From Gemmatimonadota bacterium (GTDB taxonomy: Bacteria > Gemmatimonadota > Gemmatimonadetes > Gemmatimonadales > GWC2-71-9): DNA of 40,054 nt. The stretch spans positions 1-40,054 of the forward strand of contig QHUC01000003.1 in NCBI GenBank assembly GCA_003221045.1, given 5' to 3'. The translations under genes were made by a program, and so were the position numbers. Below the pieces are notes generated by a model. The model saw only the letters and a list, made by a program, of their open reading frames with translations, had not been told where the DNA came from and made no database searches. This document shows positions 17,467-26,028 of this stretch, in pieces; position 1 is the stretch's first letter; every line of letters begins with the position of its first letter.

Positions 17467-17933
17467 TTCGCGGGCCGGGGGGGCCGGGGGCCGATGCGCC
17501 AGCTTACCGTGGTACGGGCGACCACGTCGCCGGTCGAATCCGTGATCTCGGAGACGAAGTCGTGCTCCGCCTCGCGGCTCGTGTCTGGCATCGGGCAGCG
17601 CGCCTCGGCCGTGAGGGTGCCGCGAGCCTTCTTCAGGAACGTGATGGAAAGTGCGACCGGGATGCCGCGCGCGCTGGGAGGGAGCCACACGGTGACCGCG
17701 AGGCCGCTCGTCACCTCGCCGAGATTGGCGAGCGCCACGGCGTGAATCGAATGGAGGTGGTTCCGGACCCGCCACCGGTCGCGCATCGTGACCTTTGCGT
17801 AGCCGGGCCGGAGTTCGAGTACGTGAGGCCGGACGGTGCCCGTGTAGGGAACCACGCGCCACAGCAACCAGCTGAACAGCCACCGGCCGCCCGGGAGCGA
17901 GCTGAGGCGCTCCCACCAGGCGGCGAACCTCAC
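17463..17933 (-). CDS. Hotdog-fold DUF4442 protein, possible acyl-CoA thioesterase
   Basis: The 156-residue product has the DUF4442/PaaI-like hotdog pattern: [26 protein letters not shown], where the N-H-x-x-S-I-H-A region sits at the start of the central helix, followed by strands with [15 protein letters not shown] and a final [12 protein letters not shown]. Hotdog proteins of this group are mostly dimeric thioesterases or acyl-binding proteins. No signal peptide is clear; the first 30 residues are aromatic and could touch the membrane. Its GTG start at 17933 overlaps the S9 peptidase stop by 4 bases, and its stop overlaps the flavin-enzyme start by 4 bases, so all three are translationally coupled. 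Confidence 0.78.
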   Translation of the reverse strand: MRFAAWWERLSSLPGGRWLFSWLLWRVVPYTGTVRPHVLELRPGYAKVTMRDRWRVRNHLHSIHAVALANLGEVTSGLAVTVWLPPSARGIPVALSITFLKKARGTLTAEARCPMPDTSREAEHDFVSEITDSTGDVVARTTVSWRIGPRPPRPAK

Positions 17934-19888
17934 GGCGTGGCGGATCCGGTGCGGCCGAGCAGGTACCGTTCGGTGAACAGGATCGTCGCGTAGAACTGGA
18001 AGTCCTGGTTGCCTTTCTTGCGGAATCCGTGCCCCTCGTCCTTGGCCATGAGAAACCAGGCCGGCACGGCGCGGCGCTTGAGGGCCGCTAGCATCTGCTC
18101 GGCCTCACTGCGCGGCACGCGAGGATCGTTCATGCCTTGAACGATGAAGAGCGGCTTGGTCACCTTGTCGACGTTGTTCAGGGGAGCCGTGCGCTCCATC
18201 CAGGCGCGCAGGGTCGAGTCGCGCTCGTCGCCGTACTCGACCCGGCGCAGGTCCTGGCGGTAGCCCGACGTGTGCTCGAGGAATGTGGCGAGGTTCGATA
18301 TGCCCACGACGTCTACGGCGCAGCAGATCGCGCGATCGTACTGGGTCGCCGTGACGAGCGTCATGTGCCCTCCGTAGCTGCCTCCCGTCACCAGCACGTG
18401 ATCGCCGTCCAAGTCGGGCCGCGTACGGATCCACTCGAGGAGGGCGCCGATGTCCTTGTACGCCCCGTCGCGCAGCACACCGTTGTCGAGCTTCACGTAC
18501 GTCTTGCCGTACCCGGTAGAGCCGCGAATGTTGGGAAAGATCATCGCGACGCCGAGCTCGTTGAGATAGTAGTTGTTGCGGCCGAGGAAGCCGGGCCGGG
18601 ACTGGCCCTCGGGCCCGCCGTGGATGTTGATAATCACGGGCCGGCGGCCGGCGAAGTGTGCCGGGGGCTTGTAGAGGAAGCCCGAGATCGCGCGCCCGTC
18701 GAAACCGGGCCAGTGCACCAGCTCCGCTTCGGCGAAGTCGCGGGTGTCGAGGCCCCCGGTCTCGCTCTCCGTCCAGCGCGTGAGCGCCCCGCTCGCAACC
18801 TCGAGCGAGTACGCATCCGCAGGCGCGCGCGACGAGGTGAGCGTAAAGCCCAACTCGGCGCTGTTCGACCGCCAGCGGAGGCCGGAGACCACGCCGGCAG
18901 GCAGCTTGGGGACGCGGCGCTCGACGCCAGTCGCGGTGCCGATCACGTGCAGCACGCCGACCCCACCCTCGTTCGTGACAAACGCAATCGCGCGCCCGTC
19001 GGGCGAGAGGTCGAACTCCTCCACGTCCCAGGGGATCTCGCTCGTCAGGAAGCGATACCGCTTGGTGGCCAGCTCCAGATACGCAAGCCGCTGGAATTCC
19101 GAGCCGCGGTCGGAGGTGAGGTAGACGCCCTTGCCGTCGCGTCCGAACCGCTCGGCGCCATAGGCGATGCTCTCGTCTCCCTCCTTGGGTGTGAGCAGCG
19201 TCTGTTGCCCGCTGGCCACGTCCACGAGCCACAGACGGGTCTCGTTGACCGAGACGCCCTGCCGCAGGAGGATCTGACGGTCGTCCGGTGACCAATCGGC
19301 GGGTTCGTAGCCGCCGCCCTCGAGCTGCGTGACCATGCGGTCGGTGGCGGGCTGGGACGGATCCATCACCCACAGGTCGAGGTCGCGGCCGTCACGACGC
19401 GTCGACATGTATGCGTACCGGTCGCCCCGGTGTGACCAGGCGCCACCGACGTTGCGGGACTTCCCGTCGGTGAGCAAAGTGATCTCTCCCGTCGCCACGT
19501 CGTAACGATACTTCTGGAAGAACTCCGCGCCTCCTACATCCTTCGTGAACACGATGTAGTGGCCATCCGTCGGTTGATACGAGGCGCCGGACACCGGATC
19601 CGGGAAGAACGTGAGCTGCGTGCGGGCGCCGCCCGGAAGGGCGACGCGGTGCAGCTGCGGCGCGTCGCCAAACCGCGTGCCGATGATCATCTCGCGACGC
19701 GTCGGGTGCCAGTCCCAGAACGCGGCCGCTCGGAAGTCACCATAACGCCGCGCGCCTTCGGCGATGGCAGTGGGTATGGGCGGAACCCCGTCGGTCACGA
19801 GATTCTCGGTCGGCGCGATGCTCTGAGCGAGCGAGGGAGTCGGGGCGAGCAGGGCGATCGAAAGCAGCAGACGCAGCAGCGTCGGCAT
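17930..19888 (-). CDS. S9-family serine peptidase (prolyl oligopeptidase / acylaminoacyl-peptidase type), secreted
   Basis: The 652-residue protein has a cleavable signal peptide ([23 protein letters not shown]). Residues about 45-375 are a TolB/PD40-like beta-propeller, with motifs such as WSPDDRQIL and [17 protein letters not shown]. Residues about 390-645 are an alpha/beta hydrolase domain with GGSYGGH (nucleophile S504), NDPRVP (D588) and DEGHGF (H620), the complete catalytic triad. The oxyanion region [10 protein letters not shown] is also intact. It probably degrades small peptides in the periplasm or outside. ATG 19888 is preceded on the minus strand by GAGGAG (19894-19899). Frames open beyond it to 20053 overlap the divergent aminotransferase gene and are not coding. 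Confidence 0.93.
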   Translation of the reverse strand: MPTLLRLLLSIALLAPTPSLAQSIAPTENLVTDGVPPIPTAIAEGARRYGDFRAAAFWDWHPTRREMIIGTRFGDAPQLHRVALPGGARTQLTFFPDPVSGASYQPTDGHYIVFTKDVGGAEFFQKYRYDVATGEITLLTDGKSRNVGGAWSHRGDRYAYMSTRRDGRDLDLWVMDPSQPATDRMVTQLEGGGYEPADWSPDDRQILLRQGVSVNETRLWLVDVASGQQTLLTPKEGDESIAYGAERFGRDGKGVYLTSDRGSEFQRLAYLELATKRYRFLTSEIPWDVEEFDLSPDGRAIAFVTNEGGVGVLHVIGTATGVERRVPKLPAGVVSGLRWRSNSAELGFTLTSSRAPADAYSLEVASGALTRWTESETGGLDTRDFAEAELVHWPGFDGRAISGFLYKPPAHFAGRRPVIINIHGGPEGQSRPGFLGRNNYYLNELGVAMIFPNIRGSTGYGKTYVKLDNGVLRDGAYKDIGALLEWIRTRPDLDGDHVLVTGGSYGGHMTLVTATQYDRAICCAVDVVGISNLATFLEHTSGYRQDLRRVEYGDERDSTLRAWMERTAPLNNVDKVTKPLFIVQGMNDPRVPRSEAEQMLAALKRRAVPAWFLMAKDEGHGFRKKGNQDFQFYATILFTERYLLGRTGSATP

Positions 19889-19958
19889 AGCGGCTCCTCG
19901 GGGTGGTTGAGCTTCGAAAAAGCTACGGCGGTGTAAGGGCGGTCGCGAGGTATAGGGC

Positions 19959-19970
19959 GCAGCATGCTGC
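19959..19970. promoter_or_regulatory. 12-bp perfect palindrome in a divergent promoter region (candidate operator)
   Basis: GCAGCATGCTGC lies between the divergent starts of the S9 peptidase (19888, minus) and the aminotransferase operon (20032, plus). TATAGG at 19951-19956 sits immediately beside it and could be a -10 element for the plus strand. Short GC-rich palindromes occur by chance, so this is only a candidate. Confidence 0.25.
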
Positions 19971-20031
19971 CGCGCCTCGCCGACGCCCGGTCGGCTGCGT
20001 AGCTTTCCCGCAGCTGCAAAGGGGAGAAACA

Positions 20032-21390
20032 GTGACGCTGAACCGCTATCCACACGGCCACGTCTTCTACCGGAAGCTCGGCAAGAGCTACCCGCGCGTC
20101 GTGCGGGGCGAAGGCTGCTGGCTGTTCGACGACACTGGGAAGGCGTACCTCGACGCCGTCGGGGGCGCCTACGTCGCGAACCTCGGCCATTCGAACCCCG
20201 AGATTGCGGACGCCCTGGCCCGCCAGGCCCGCGAGTTCGGCTACCTGTCGGCTACCGCCTTCACCCACGGCCCGGTGGAAGAGCTCGCCGGCGAGCTCGC
20301 CGAGACGCTCCCGGGGGACTTGAACAAGCTCTATTTCCTCTCCAGCGGCTCGGAGGCGGTCGAGGCCGCCCTGAAGCTCGCGCGGCAGTACTGGATCGAG
20401 GCAGGCAAGCCCTCGAAACACCGCATCATCGCCCTCAATCCCTCATATCACGGCAATACGCTGCTTGCGCTGTCGGCGTCGGCGCGCGAGCAGTACCGAC
20501 TGCCGTTCCGTGAGTGGCTCGTGGACGTGGAGCGGATTCCGGCCCCATACGCCTATCGATGCGCCTGCCGGGGCGATGACCCCACGTGCCCCACGTGCAG
20601 TGGCGCCGCGCTCGAGGCTCAGATCCAGCGGCTGGGCGCCGACACCGTCGCCGCGTTCATCGCGGAGCCCGTGGGCGGCTCGTCCACGGGGGCATCCACG
20701 CCCCGCCCCGACTACTTTCGTACGATCCGCGAGATCTGCGATCGCCACCAGGTCCTGTTCGTGGCCGACGAGATTCTGTGCGGGGCGGGTCGCACCGGCA
20801 CATGGTGGGCCGTCGAGCCGTATGGCGTGGTCCCCGACCTGATGGTGGTGGGCAAAGGAATCTCGGGTGGCTACGCCCCACTGTCGGCGGTGGCCGCGCC
20901 GGAACGGATCGTCGACGTGATCGCCGAGGGCTCGGGCAGCTTCCTCCACGCGCAGACGTTCTCCTTTCATCCCGTGTCGTGCGCGGCCGGGCTGGCCGCC
21001 GTGCGCGTGCTCAAGCGCGAGCGCCTCGTGGAGCGGTGCGCCAAGCTCGGGGTCACCTTGCAGCGGCGCCTGGCGACACTCATGGACCTGCCGCACGTGG
21101 GCGATGTGCGCGGGCGTGGGCTCCTTGCCGGGATCGAGTTTGTCGAAGACAAGGGCACGCGGGCGCCCTTCCTGCGCGCCGCGAAATTCGTCGAGGCGTT
21201 CACCGAGGCGGCCCAGGAGGCCGGCCTCATCGTCTGGCCCAACGTCGGGCACGCGGATGGCGTGAATGGTGACCTCGTGGTGGTGGCGCCACCGTTCGTG
21301 GTCACGGAGCAGGAGATCGACCAGATCGTGACCCGATTCAAGACCGCTCACGCCGCGGCGTTGAAGGCGGTCAAGGTAGGCGCGCGGTGA
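20032..21390 (+). CDS. Class III (fold type I) PLP-dependent aminotransferase with four-cysteine insert
   Basis: The 452-residue enzyme starts at GTG 20032 behind GGGGAGA. Family features are SSGSEAVEAALKLARQY, the PLP-stacking region NPSYHGNT, FVADEILCGAGRTG with D246, and MVVGKGISGGY with K275 as the Schiff-base lysine. Class III enzymes move amino groups, often from omega-amines, to 2-oxoglutarate or pyruvate. An insert at residues 177-189 holds C177, C179, C186 and C189 (CAC...CPTC), suggesting a bound metal ion. It is the first gene of an operon with an aldehyde dehydrogenase (4-base overlap), a second aminotransferase and a CoA-transferase, which favours an amino acid degrading role. 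Substrate cannot be fixed from sequence. Confidence 0.9.
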   Translation: MTLNRYPHGHVFYRKLGKSYPRVVRGEGCWLFDDTGKAYLDAVGGAYVANLGHSNPEIADALARQAREFGYLSATAFTHGPVEELAGELAETLPGDLNKLYFLSSGSEAVEAALKLARQYWIEAGKPSKHRIIALNPSYHGNTLLALSASAREQYRLPFREWLVDVERIPAPYAYRCACRGDDPTCPTCSGAALEAQIQRLGADTVAAFIAEPVGGSSTGASTPRPDYFRTIREICDRHQVLFVADEILCGAGRTGTWWAVEPYGVVPDLMVVGKGISGGYAPLSAVAAPERIVDVIAEGSGSFLHAQTFSFHPVSCAAGLAAVRVLKRERLVERCAKLGVTLQRRLATLMDLPHVGDVRGRGLLAGIEFVEDKGTRAPFLRAAKFVEAFTEAAQEAGLIVWPNVGHADGVNGDLVVVAPPFVVTEQEIDQIVTRFKTAHAAALKAVKVGAR

Positions 21391-22982
21391 GACCCATGAC
21401 CACTACGGCGCCGACCGCATCCAAGGTCACCTACACCTCCGCCGACGTCGACTGGGAGTCGTTCCATCGCCAGTTCGACGAGGCGCTGGCCCGCATTCGG
21501 GGAAGACTCGGTGGCAACCATCCGTTGCACATCGGGAAGGATGCGATCCCTTCGGGCGGCCCACCGATCGTGGCCACCTCGCCGATCGATACCAGCGTGA
21601 TGCTCGGACGGTTCGCCACGGCCACGCCTGAGCAGGTGGGGCGGGCGGTGTCCACGGCCAAGGCCGCGCAACGCGCGTGGGCACGGCTGCCGTGGAGCAA
21701 GCGGGTGGCCACGCTCCGCCGGGCAGCCGGTCTGATCCGTGACCGCAAGTTCGAGCTCGCCGCCATTATGAGCCTCGAGGTCGGGAAGAGCCGGCTCGAG
21801 TCCATGGGGGACGCCGAGGAGTCGGCGGACCTGATCGAGTACTACTGCAAGCAGGTGGAGGACGCGGGCGGGTTCATCCGGTCGATGGCGCGGGTGACCG
21901 CGGCCGAGCGTAACACGGATATGCTGCGTCCTTATGGGGTCTTCGCCTGTATCGCGCCGTTCAACTTCCCGCTCGCCCTCTCGACCGGAATGTCCGCGGC
22001 GGCCCTCGTCGCCGGGAACACCGTGGTCTACAAGCCCGCCGAGGACACGCCGTGGACCGGGCTCAAGCTGTTCGAGGTGTACCGCGACGCTGGCGTGCCG
22101 GCCGGCGCCTTCAACTATATCCCGGGCACGGGCGAGGTCACGGGCGAGGCGCTATGGCGCCATCCCGGCGTGGACGGCGTGGTGTTCACCGGCTCCCAGG
22201 CCGTGGGGATGCGTATTTATCACGGCCTGTCCCATCAGTGGGTGAAGCCCTGCCTGCTCGAGATGGGCGGTAAGAACGCGACGATCGTGCTCGACACGGC
22301 CGATCTCGACGCCGCGGCCGAGGGCGTGACGCGATCGGCGTTCGGCCTCCAGAACCAGAAGTGCAGCGCCACCTCGCGGGTGTACGTGCACACGGGCGTG
22401 GCGCGGCCGTTCCTCGAGCAGCTCGTCGAGAAGACCCAAGCCCTGAAGATGGGCGATCCGACGGAGCGCGACGTGTATTTCGGTCCGGTGATCAACGCTG
22501 CGGCGGTGGAGCGCTTCGAGCAGGCGGCGTCGCAGGCGCGCCGCGAAGGGGCGATGCTGCTGGGGGGCGACCGCCTCCGCGGTGGAGTGTTCGATCGCGG
22601 CCACTTCGTCGCGCCCACGATCGCGCGGCTACCGCTCTCGTCGACGCTCTTCCTCGAGGAGCTGTTCGTGCCGCTGCTCGCTGTGGGCGAGGTGACGGAG
22701 CTCGACCAGGCGATCGCCGAAACCAACAAGGCGCAGTACGGGCTCACCGCGGGAATCTTCTCGAAGAAGCCAGAGGAGATCGAGCGCTTTTTCGACGAGG
22801 TCGAGGCCGGGGTGTGCTACGTGAACAAGCGCACCGGCGCGACGACCGGCGCGTGGCCGGGCGCGCAGCCGTTCACCGGCTGGAAAGGCTCGGGCTCGAC
22901 GGGGAAGGGTGGCTGCGGGCCGTACTACGTCGCGCAGTTCCTGAGGGAGCAGAGCCGAACCGTGATCGAGGAGGCGCGATGA
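21387..22982 (+). CDS. NAD(P)-dependent aldehyde dehydrogenase, semialdehyde dehydrogenase-like
   Basis: The 531-residue protein has the full ALDH fold: PYGVFACIAPFNFPLA (N192 of the oxyanion hole), VVYKPAEDTP for cofactor binding, FTGSQAVG, LEMGGKN with general base E292, and NQKCSATSR with nucleophile C326. The ending QFLREQSRTV is like that of 1-pyrroline-5-carboxylate / glutamate-semialdehyde dehydrogenases. It likely oxidises the semialdehyde made by one of the flanking aminotransferases to a carboxylate. GTG 21387 overlaps the preceding stop by 4 bases; ATG 21396, three codons in, is an equally possible start. The stop overlaps the next ATG by 4 bases. Confidence 0.9.
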   Translation: MRPMTTTAPTASKVTYTSADVDWESFHRQFDEALARIRGRLGGNHPLHIGKDAIPSGGPPIVATSPIDTSVMLGRFATATPEQVGRAVSTAKAAQRAWARLPWSKRVATLRRAAGLIRDRKFELAAIMSLEVGKSRLESMGDAEESADLIEYYCKQVEDAGGFIRSMARVTAAERNTDMLRPYGVFACIAPFNFPLALSTGMSAAALVAGNTVVYKPAEDTPWTGLKLFEVYRDAGVPAGAFNYIPGTGEVTGEALWRHPGVDGVVFTGSQAVGMRIYHGLSHQWVKPCLLEMGGKNATIVLDTADLDAAAEGVTRSAFGLQNQKCSATSRVYVHTGVARPFLEQLVEKTQALKMGDPTERDVYFGPVINAAAVERFEQAASQARREGAMLLGGDRLRGGVFDRGHFVAPTIARLPLSSTLFLEELFVPLLAVGEVTELDQAIAETNKAQYGLTAGIFSKKPEEIERFFDEVEAGVCYVNKRTGATTGAWPGAQPFTGWKGSGSTGKGGCGPYYVAQFLREQSRTVIEEAR

Positions 22983-24310
22983 CGCGCGACTATCCCCGGA
23001 TCGTTGTACCGCCGCCCGGTCCCAAGGCGAGGGCGATCGTTGAGCGCCAGGAGCGCTGGGCTTCGACCTCGTATCCCAAGGAATATCCGCTCGCCATCGC
23101 GCGCGGAGAGCGTGCCATGGTGGAGGACGTGGACGGGAACCGCTACCTCGACTTCATGGCGGGCATCGCGGTCGCCTCGACCGGGTACGGCCATCCCAAG
23201 GTGATCAAGGCGATCCAGGAAGCGGCGGGCCGGTTCCTGCACATCTGCGGCAGCGACTTCTACTTCGAGAGCTTCGCCGCCCTGTGCGAGCGGCTGGCCC
23301 AGCTCGCTCCGGGCAAAAGCAAGAAGCGCGTGTTTCTGTCGAACTCGGGCACGGAGGCGGTTGAGGGGGCGATCAAGCTGGTGCGGCAGTCCACGGGGCG
23401 ACCCGCGATCATCGCGTTCAGCGGCGCCTTCCATGGCCGCACCTACGGCGGGTTGAGCCTCACCGCGAGCAAGTCGATCCAGCGAGCGGGCTTCGCGCCC
23501 TTTCTCCCCGAGGTCTATCACGTCCCCTACGGCTACCGCTATCGCTGCGACTTCTGTCGCGGCGAGCCGGCGTGCACCATGCGTTGCGTCTCATCCATCG
23601 AGGATGGCCTGTTCGCCACGCGGCTCGATCCCCAGAGCGTGGCCGCGGTGTTCGTGGAGCCGATCCAGGGAGAAGGTGGCTACGTGGTGCCGCCGCCCGG
23701 CTACCTGAAGGCACTGCGCGAGCTGTGCGATCGCTATGGGATCCTGCTCGTCTGTGACGAGGTGCAGTGCGGCGTGGGTCGGACGGGCAAGATGTGGGCC
23801 TGCGAGCACGAGGGGATCGAGCCCGACGTTCTGCTCACGGCCAAGGGGCTCGGGAGCGGCATGCCGATCGGCGCAATCATCGCCCGCGAGTCGATCATGA
23901 AGTGGCGACCCGGGGCGCACGGCTCCACGTTCGGTGGGAACCCGGTGTGCTGCGCGGCCGCGCTCGCCACGCTCGAGGTGGTGGAGCACGAGCTGCTGCC
24001 CAACCTGCCAAAGACGGGAGCCCGGCTCTTGGCGGGCGCGGAGCGGCTGCAGCAGAAGTATGCGTCGATCGGGGACGTGCGGGGCCGAGGCCTGATGATC
24101 GGCATCGAGTTCGTGAAGGACCGCGCCACGCGTGAGCCCGCGCCGGAGATCCCTCACGAGCTCGTCGAGCGCGCGTTCCGCAAAGGCGTGCTCCTCTTGG
24201 GCGCGGGAAAGAGCACGCTGCGGCTGGCGCCACCGCTCGTCGTGGACGACTACGATGTGGATGCCGCACTGCGCATCATCGACGAGTGTCTTCACGAAAT
24301 GACGGATTAA
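22979..24310 (+). CDS. Class III aminotransferase, 4-aminobutyrate/acetylornithine type, with four-cysteine insert
   Basis: The 443-residue enzyme starts at ATG 22979, directly preceded by GAGGAGG. It has SNSGTEAVEGAIKLVR, SGAFHGRTYG, EPIQGEGGY, CDEVQCGVGRTG (D260) and LTAKGLGSGMP (K289, PLP lysine). This is the 4-aminobutyrate/acetylornithine aminotransferase group. At residues 190-203 it carries C190, C193, C199 and C203 (CDFC...CTMRC), in the same structural place as the cysteine insert of the other aminotransferase of this operon. The product of this type of enzyme on omega-amino acids is a semialdehyde, which suits the adjacent dehydrogenase. A 2-aminoadipate or ornithine role is also possible. 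Confidence 0.9.
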   Translation: MTRDYPRIVVPPPGPKARAIVERQERWASTSYPKEYPLAIARGERAMVEDVDGNRYLDFMAGIAVASTGYGHPKVIKAIQEAAGRFLHICGSDFYFESFAALCERLAQLAPGKSKKRVFLSNSGTEAVEGAIKLVRQSTGRPAIIAFSGAFHGRTYGGLSLTASKSIQRAGFAPFLPEVYHVPYGYRYRCDFCRGEPACTMRCVSSIEDGLFATRLDPQSVAAVFVEPIQGEGGYVVPPPGYLKALRELCDRYGILLVCDEVQCGVGRTGKMWACEHEGIEPDVLLTAKGLGSGMPIGAIIARESIMKWRPGAHGSTFGGNPVCCAAALATLEVVEHELLPNLPKTGARLLAGAERLQQKYASIGDVRGRGLMIGIEFVKDRATREPAPEIPHELVERAFRKGVLLLGAGKSTLRLAPPLVVDDYDVDAALRIIDECLHEMTD

Positions 24311-24322
24311 GCGTCCTCCGTC

Positions 24323-25237
24323 ATGGGTGACGCCTCCAAGGTCCTCTCCATGCGCGAGGCGGTCTCGCGTTTTGTCCGCGACGGCGACACGGTCGTCATC
24401 GAAGGCTTCACCCACCTCATCTGCTTCGCCGCCGGTCACGAGATCATCCGCCAGGGACGCCGCAACCTCACCCTGGCCCGCCTTACGCCGGACCTGATCT
24501 ACGATCAGCTCATCGCCGCGGGCTGCGCGCGGAAGCTCGTGTTCTCGTGGGCGGGGAATCCGGGGGTTGGATCGCTGCATGCGTTCCGGCGCGCCGTGGA
24601 GGGCAAGGAGGCTTCCGCCCTCGAGATCGAGGAATATTCGCACTTTGGGATGGTCGCACGCTTCTCGGCCGGCGCCGCGCGGTTGCCGTTCTGGCCGCTC
24701 CGGAACTATTCCGGCACGGACCTGCCGCGCGCCAATCCGCGCATCAAGGCCGTCCTGTGCCCCTATACCGGCGAGACGCTCGCGGCCGTTCCGGCGCTGA
24801 ACCCCGACGTGGCGATCGTGCACGCGCAGCGGGCCGACGCGGCGGGCAACGCGCAGATGTGGGGGCTCGTCGGCGTCCAGAAGGAAGCAGCCTTCGCGTC
24901 GGCGCGCGTGATCGTGGTCGTGGAAGAGCTCGTCGATGAGTCGGTCATCCGATCCGATCCCAACCGCACCGTGATCCCGGGGATGATCGTGAGTGCGGTG
25001 GTCGTCGAGCCGTGGGGGGCGCATCCGTCGTATGCCCAAGGCTACTACGATCGCGACAACGATTTCTACGTAGCCTGGGAGGCGATCTCGCGAGACACCG
25101 CGAAGGTGGGCAGGTACTTGGACGAGTTCGTCTACGGCGTGCCCGATCGCGCGGCATATCTGGCGAAGCAGCCTCAATTAGCCGCAAGGCTCAAGGCCAA
25201 AGAACGCCGGTCGAGTGGGGTCAACTACGGCTTCTAA
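24323..25237 (+). CDS. CoA-transferase subunit A (glutaconate CoA-transferase/IpdA type)
   Basis: The 304-residue protein is of family I CoA-transferase alpha type: DGDTVVIEGFTHLICFAAGHEIIRQGRRNLTL at the N-terminus, then FSWAGNPGVGSLHAFRRAVE, and the HAQRADAAGNAQMWG segment shared by all such subunits. These enzymes work as A/B pairs that move CoA between acids, for example from acetyl-CoA or succinyl-CoA to a dicarboxylic acid; IpdAB relatives instead open a steroid-derived ring. It starts 12 bases after the aminotransferase stop and its 3' end overlaps subunit B by 23 bases, as is usual for the pair. Its place after aminotransferase and dehydrogenase genes suggests activation of the acid they form. 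Confidence 0.9.
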   Translation: MGDASKVLSMREAVSRFVRDGDTVVIEGFTHLICFAAGHEIIRQGRRNLTLARLTPDLIYDQLIAAGCARKLVFSWAGNPGVGSLHAFRRAVEGKEASALEIEEYSHFGMVARFSAGAARLPFWPLRNYSGTDLPRANPRIKAVLCPYTGETLAAVPALNPDVAIVHAQRADAAGNAQMWGLVGVQKEAAFASARVIVVVEELVDESVIRSDPNRTVIPGMIVSAVVVEPWGAHPSYAQGYYDRDNDFYVAWEAISRDTAKVGRYLDEFVYGVPDRAAYLAKQPQLAARLKAKERRSSGVNYGF

Positions 25238-26024
25238 CGCCGCCTATACGCCGGACGAGATGATGGCGGCCGTCGCGGCACGCGAGCTGCGCGATGGCGA
25301 GGTCGTCTTCGTCGGCATCGGCCTCCCGAATCTCGCGTGCAACCTCGCCCGCGCCACGCACGCGCTTAACCTCGTCCTGATCTACGAATCGGGTGCCGTC
25401 GGAGCGGTGCCGGAACGCCTGCCGGTGTCCATCGGCGACCCGGCGCTCGTGACGGGATCCCTCATGGTGTGCGGCATGGCGGATGTGTTCCAGCTGTTCC
25501 TCCAGAGCGGAAGGATCGAAGTCGGCTTCCTGGGCGGCGCCCAGGTGGACCGCTACGGCAACATCAACACAACCGTAATCGGCCCGTACGAGCGGCCCGC
25601 CGTACGCCTGCCGGGGTCCGGCGGGGCCGCGGAGATCGCGGTCCACGCGCAGCGCACGCTGATCGTCGCCAAGCTCAACGCTCGGGCGTTTCCCGAGCGT
25701 GTGGATTTCGTGACGAGCCCGGGTCAGCGCTCCGGCGGCCGGACCCGCCGCGAGCTGGGACTCCCGGGCGCGGGACCGGTGAAGGTGATTACCGACAAGG
25801 GGATCCTCGAAGCGGACCGGGCGACCGGAGAGATGACGCTCGCGGCGCTCTACCCGGGTGTTTCGGTGGATGACGTACAAGCCGGCGTCGGGTGGCCGCT
25901 GGCGCGTCGCGAGGTCCTCGGGACCGTCACGCCCCCCAGCGAAACCGACCTTCACCTGCTGCGGGAGGTCCTCGACCCGAAGCGGCTCTATCTGAGATCG
26001 AAGGGCGACGGAAAGACGGAATGA
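25215..26024 (+). CDS. CoA-transferase subunit B (glutaconate CoA-transferase type)
   Basis: The 269-residue subunit has FVGIGLPNLACNLAR, LIYESGAVGA with E58 in the position of the catalytic glutamate of glutaconate CoA-transferase beta subunit, GGAQVDRYGNINTTVIG, and FVTSPGQRSGGRTRRELGLPG. Presence of the glutamate in an ESG motif argues for true CoA transfer through a glutamyl-CoA thioester, rather than the hydrolase-like reaction of IpdB. GTG 25215 is inside the end of subunit A (23-base overlap), typical of co-translated subunits. The stop lies within an 8-base tandem repeat (GACGGAAT twice, 26015-26030) just before the next gene. Confidence 0.9.
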   Translation: MGSTTASNAAYTPDEMMAAVAARELRDGEVVFVGIGLPNLACNLARATHALNLVLIYESGAVGAVPERLPVSIGDPALVTGSLMVCGMADVFQLFLQSGRIEVGFLGGAQVDRYGNINTTVIGPYERPAVRLPGSGGAAEIAVHAQRTLIVAKLNARAFPERVDFVTSPGQRSGGRTRRELGLPGAGPVKVITDKGILEADRATGEMTLAALYPGVSVDDVQAGVGWPLARREVLGTVTPPSETDLHLLREVLDPKRLYLRSKGDGKTE

Positions 26025-26028
26025 CGGA

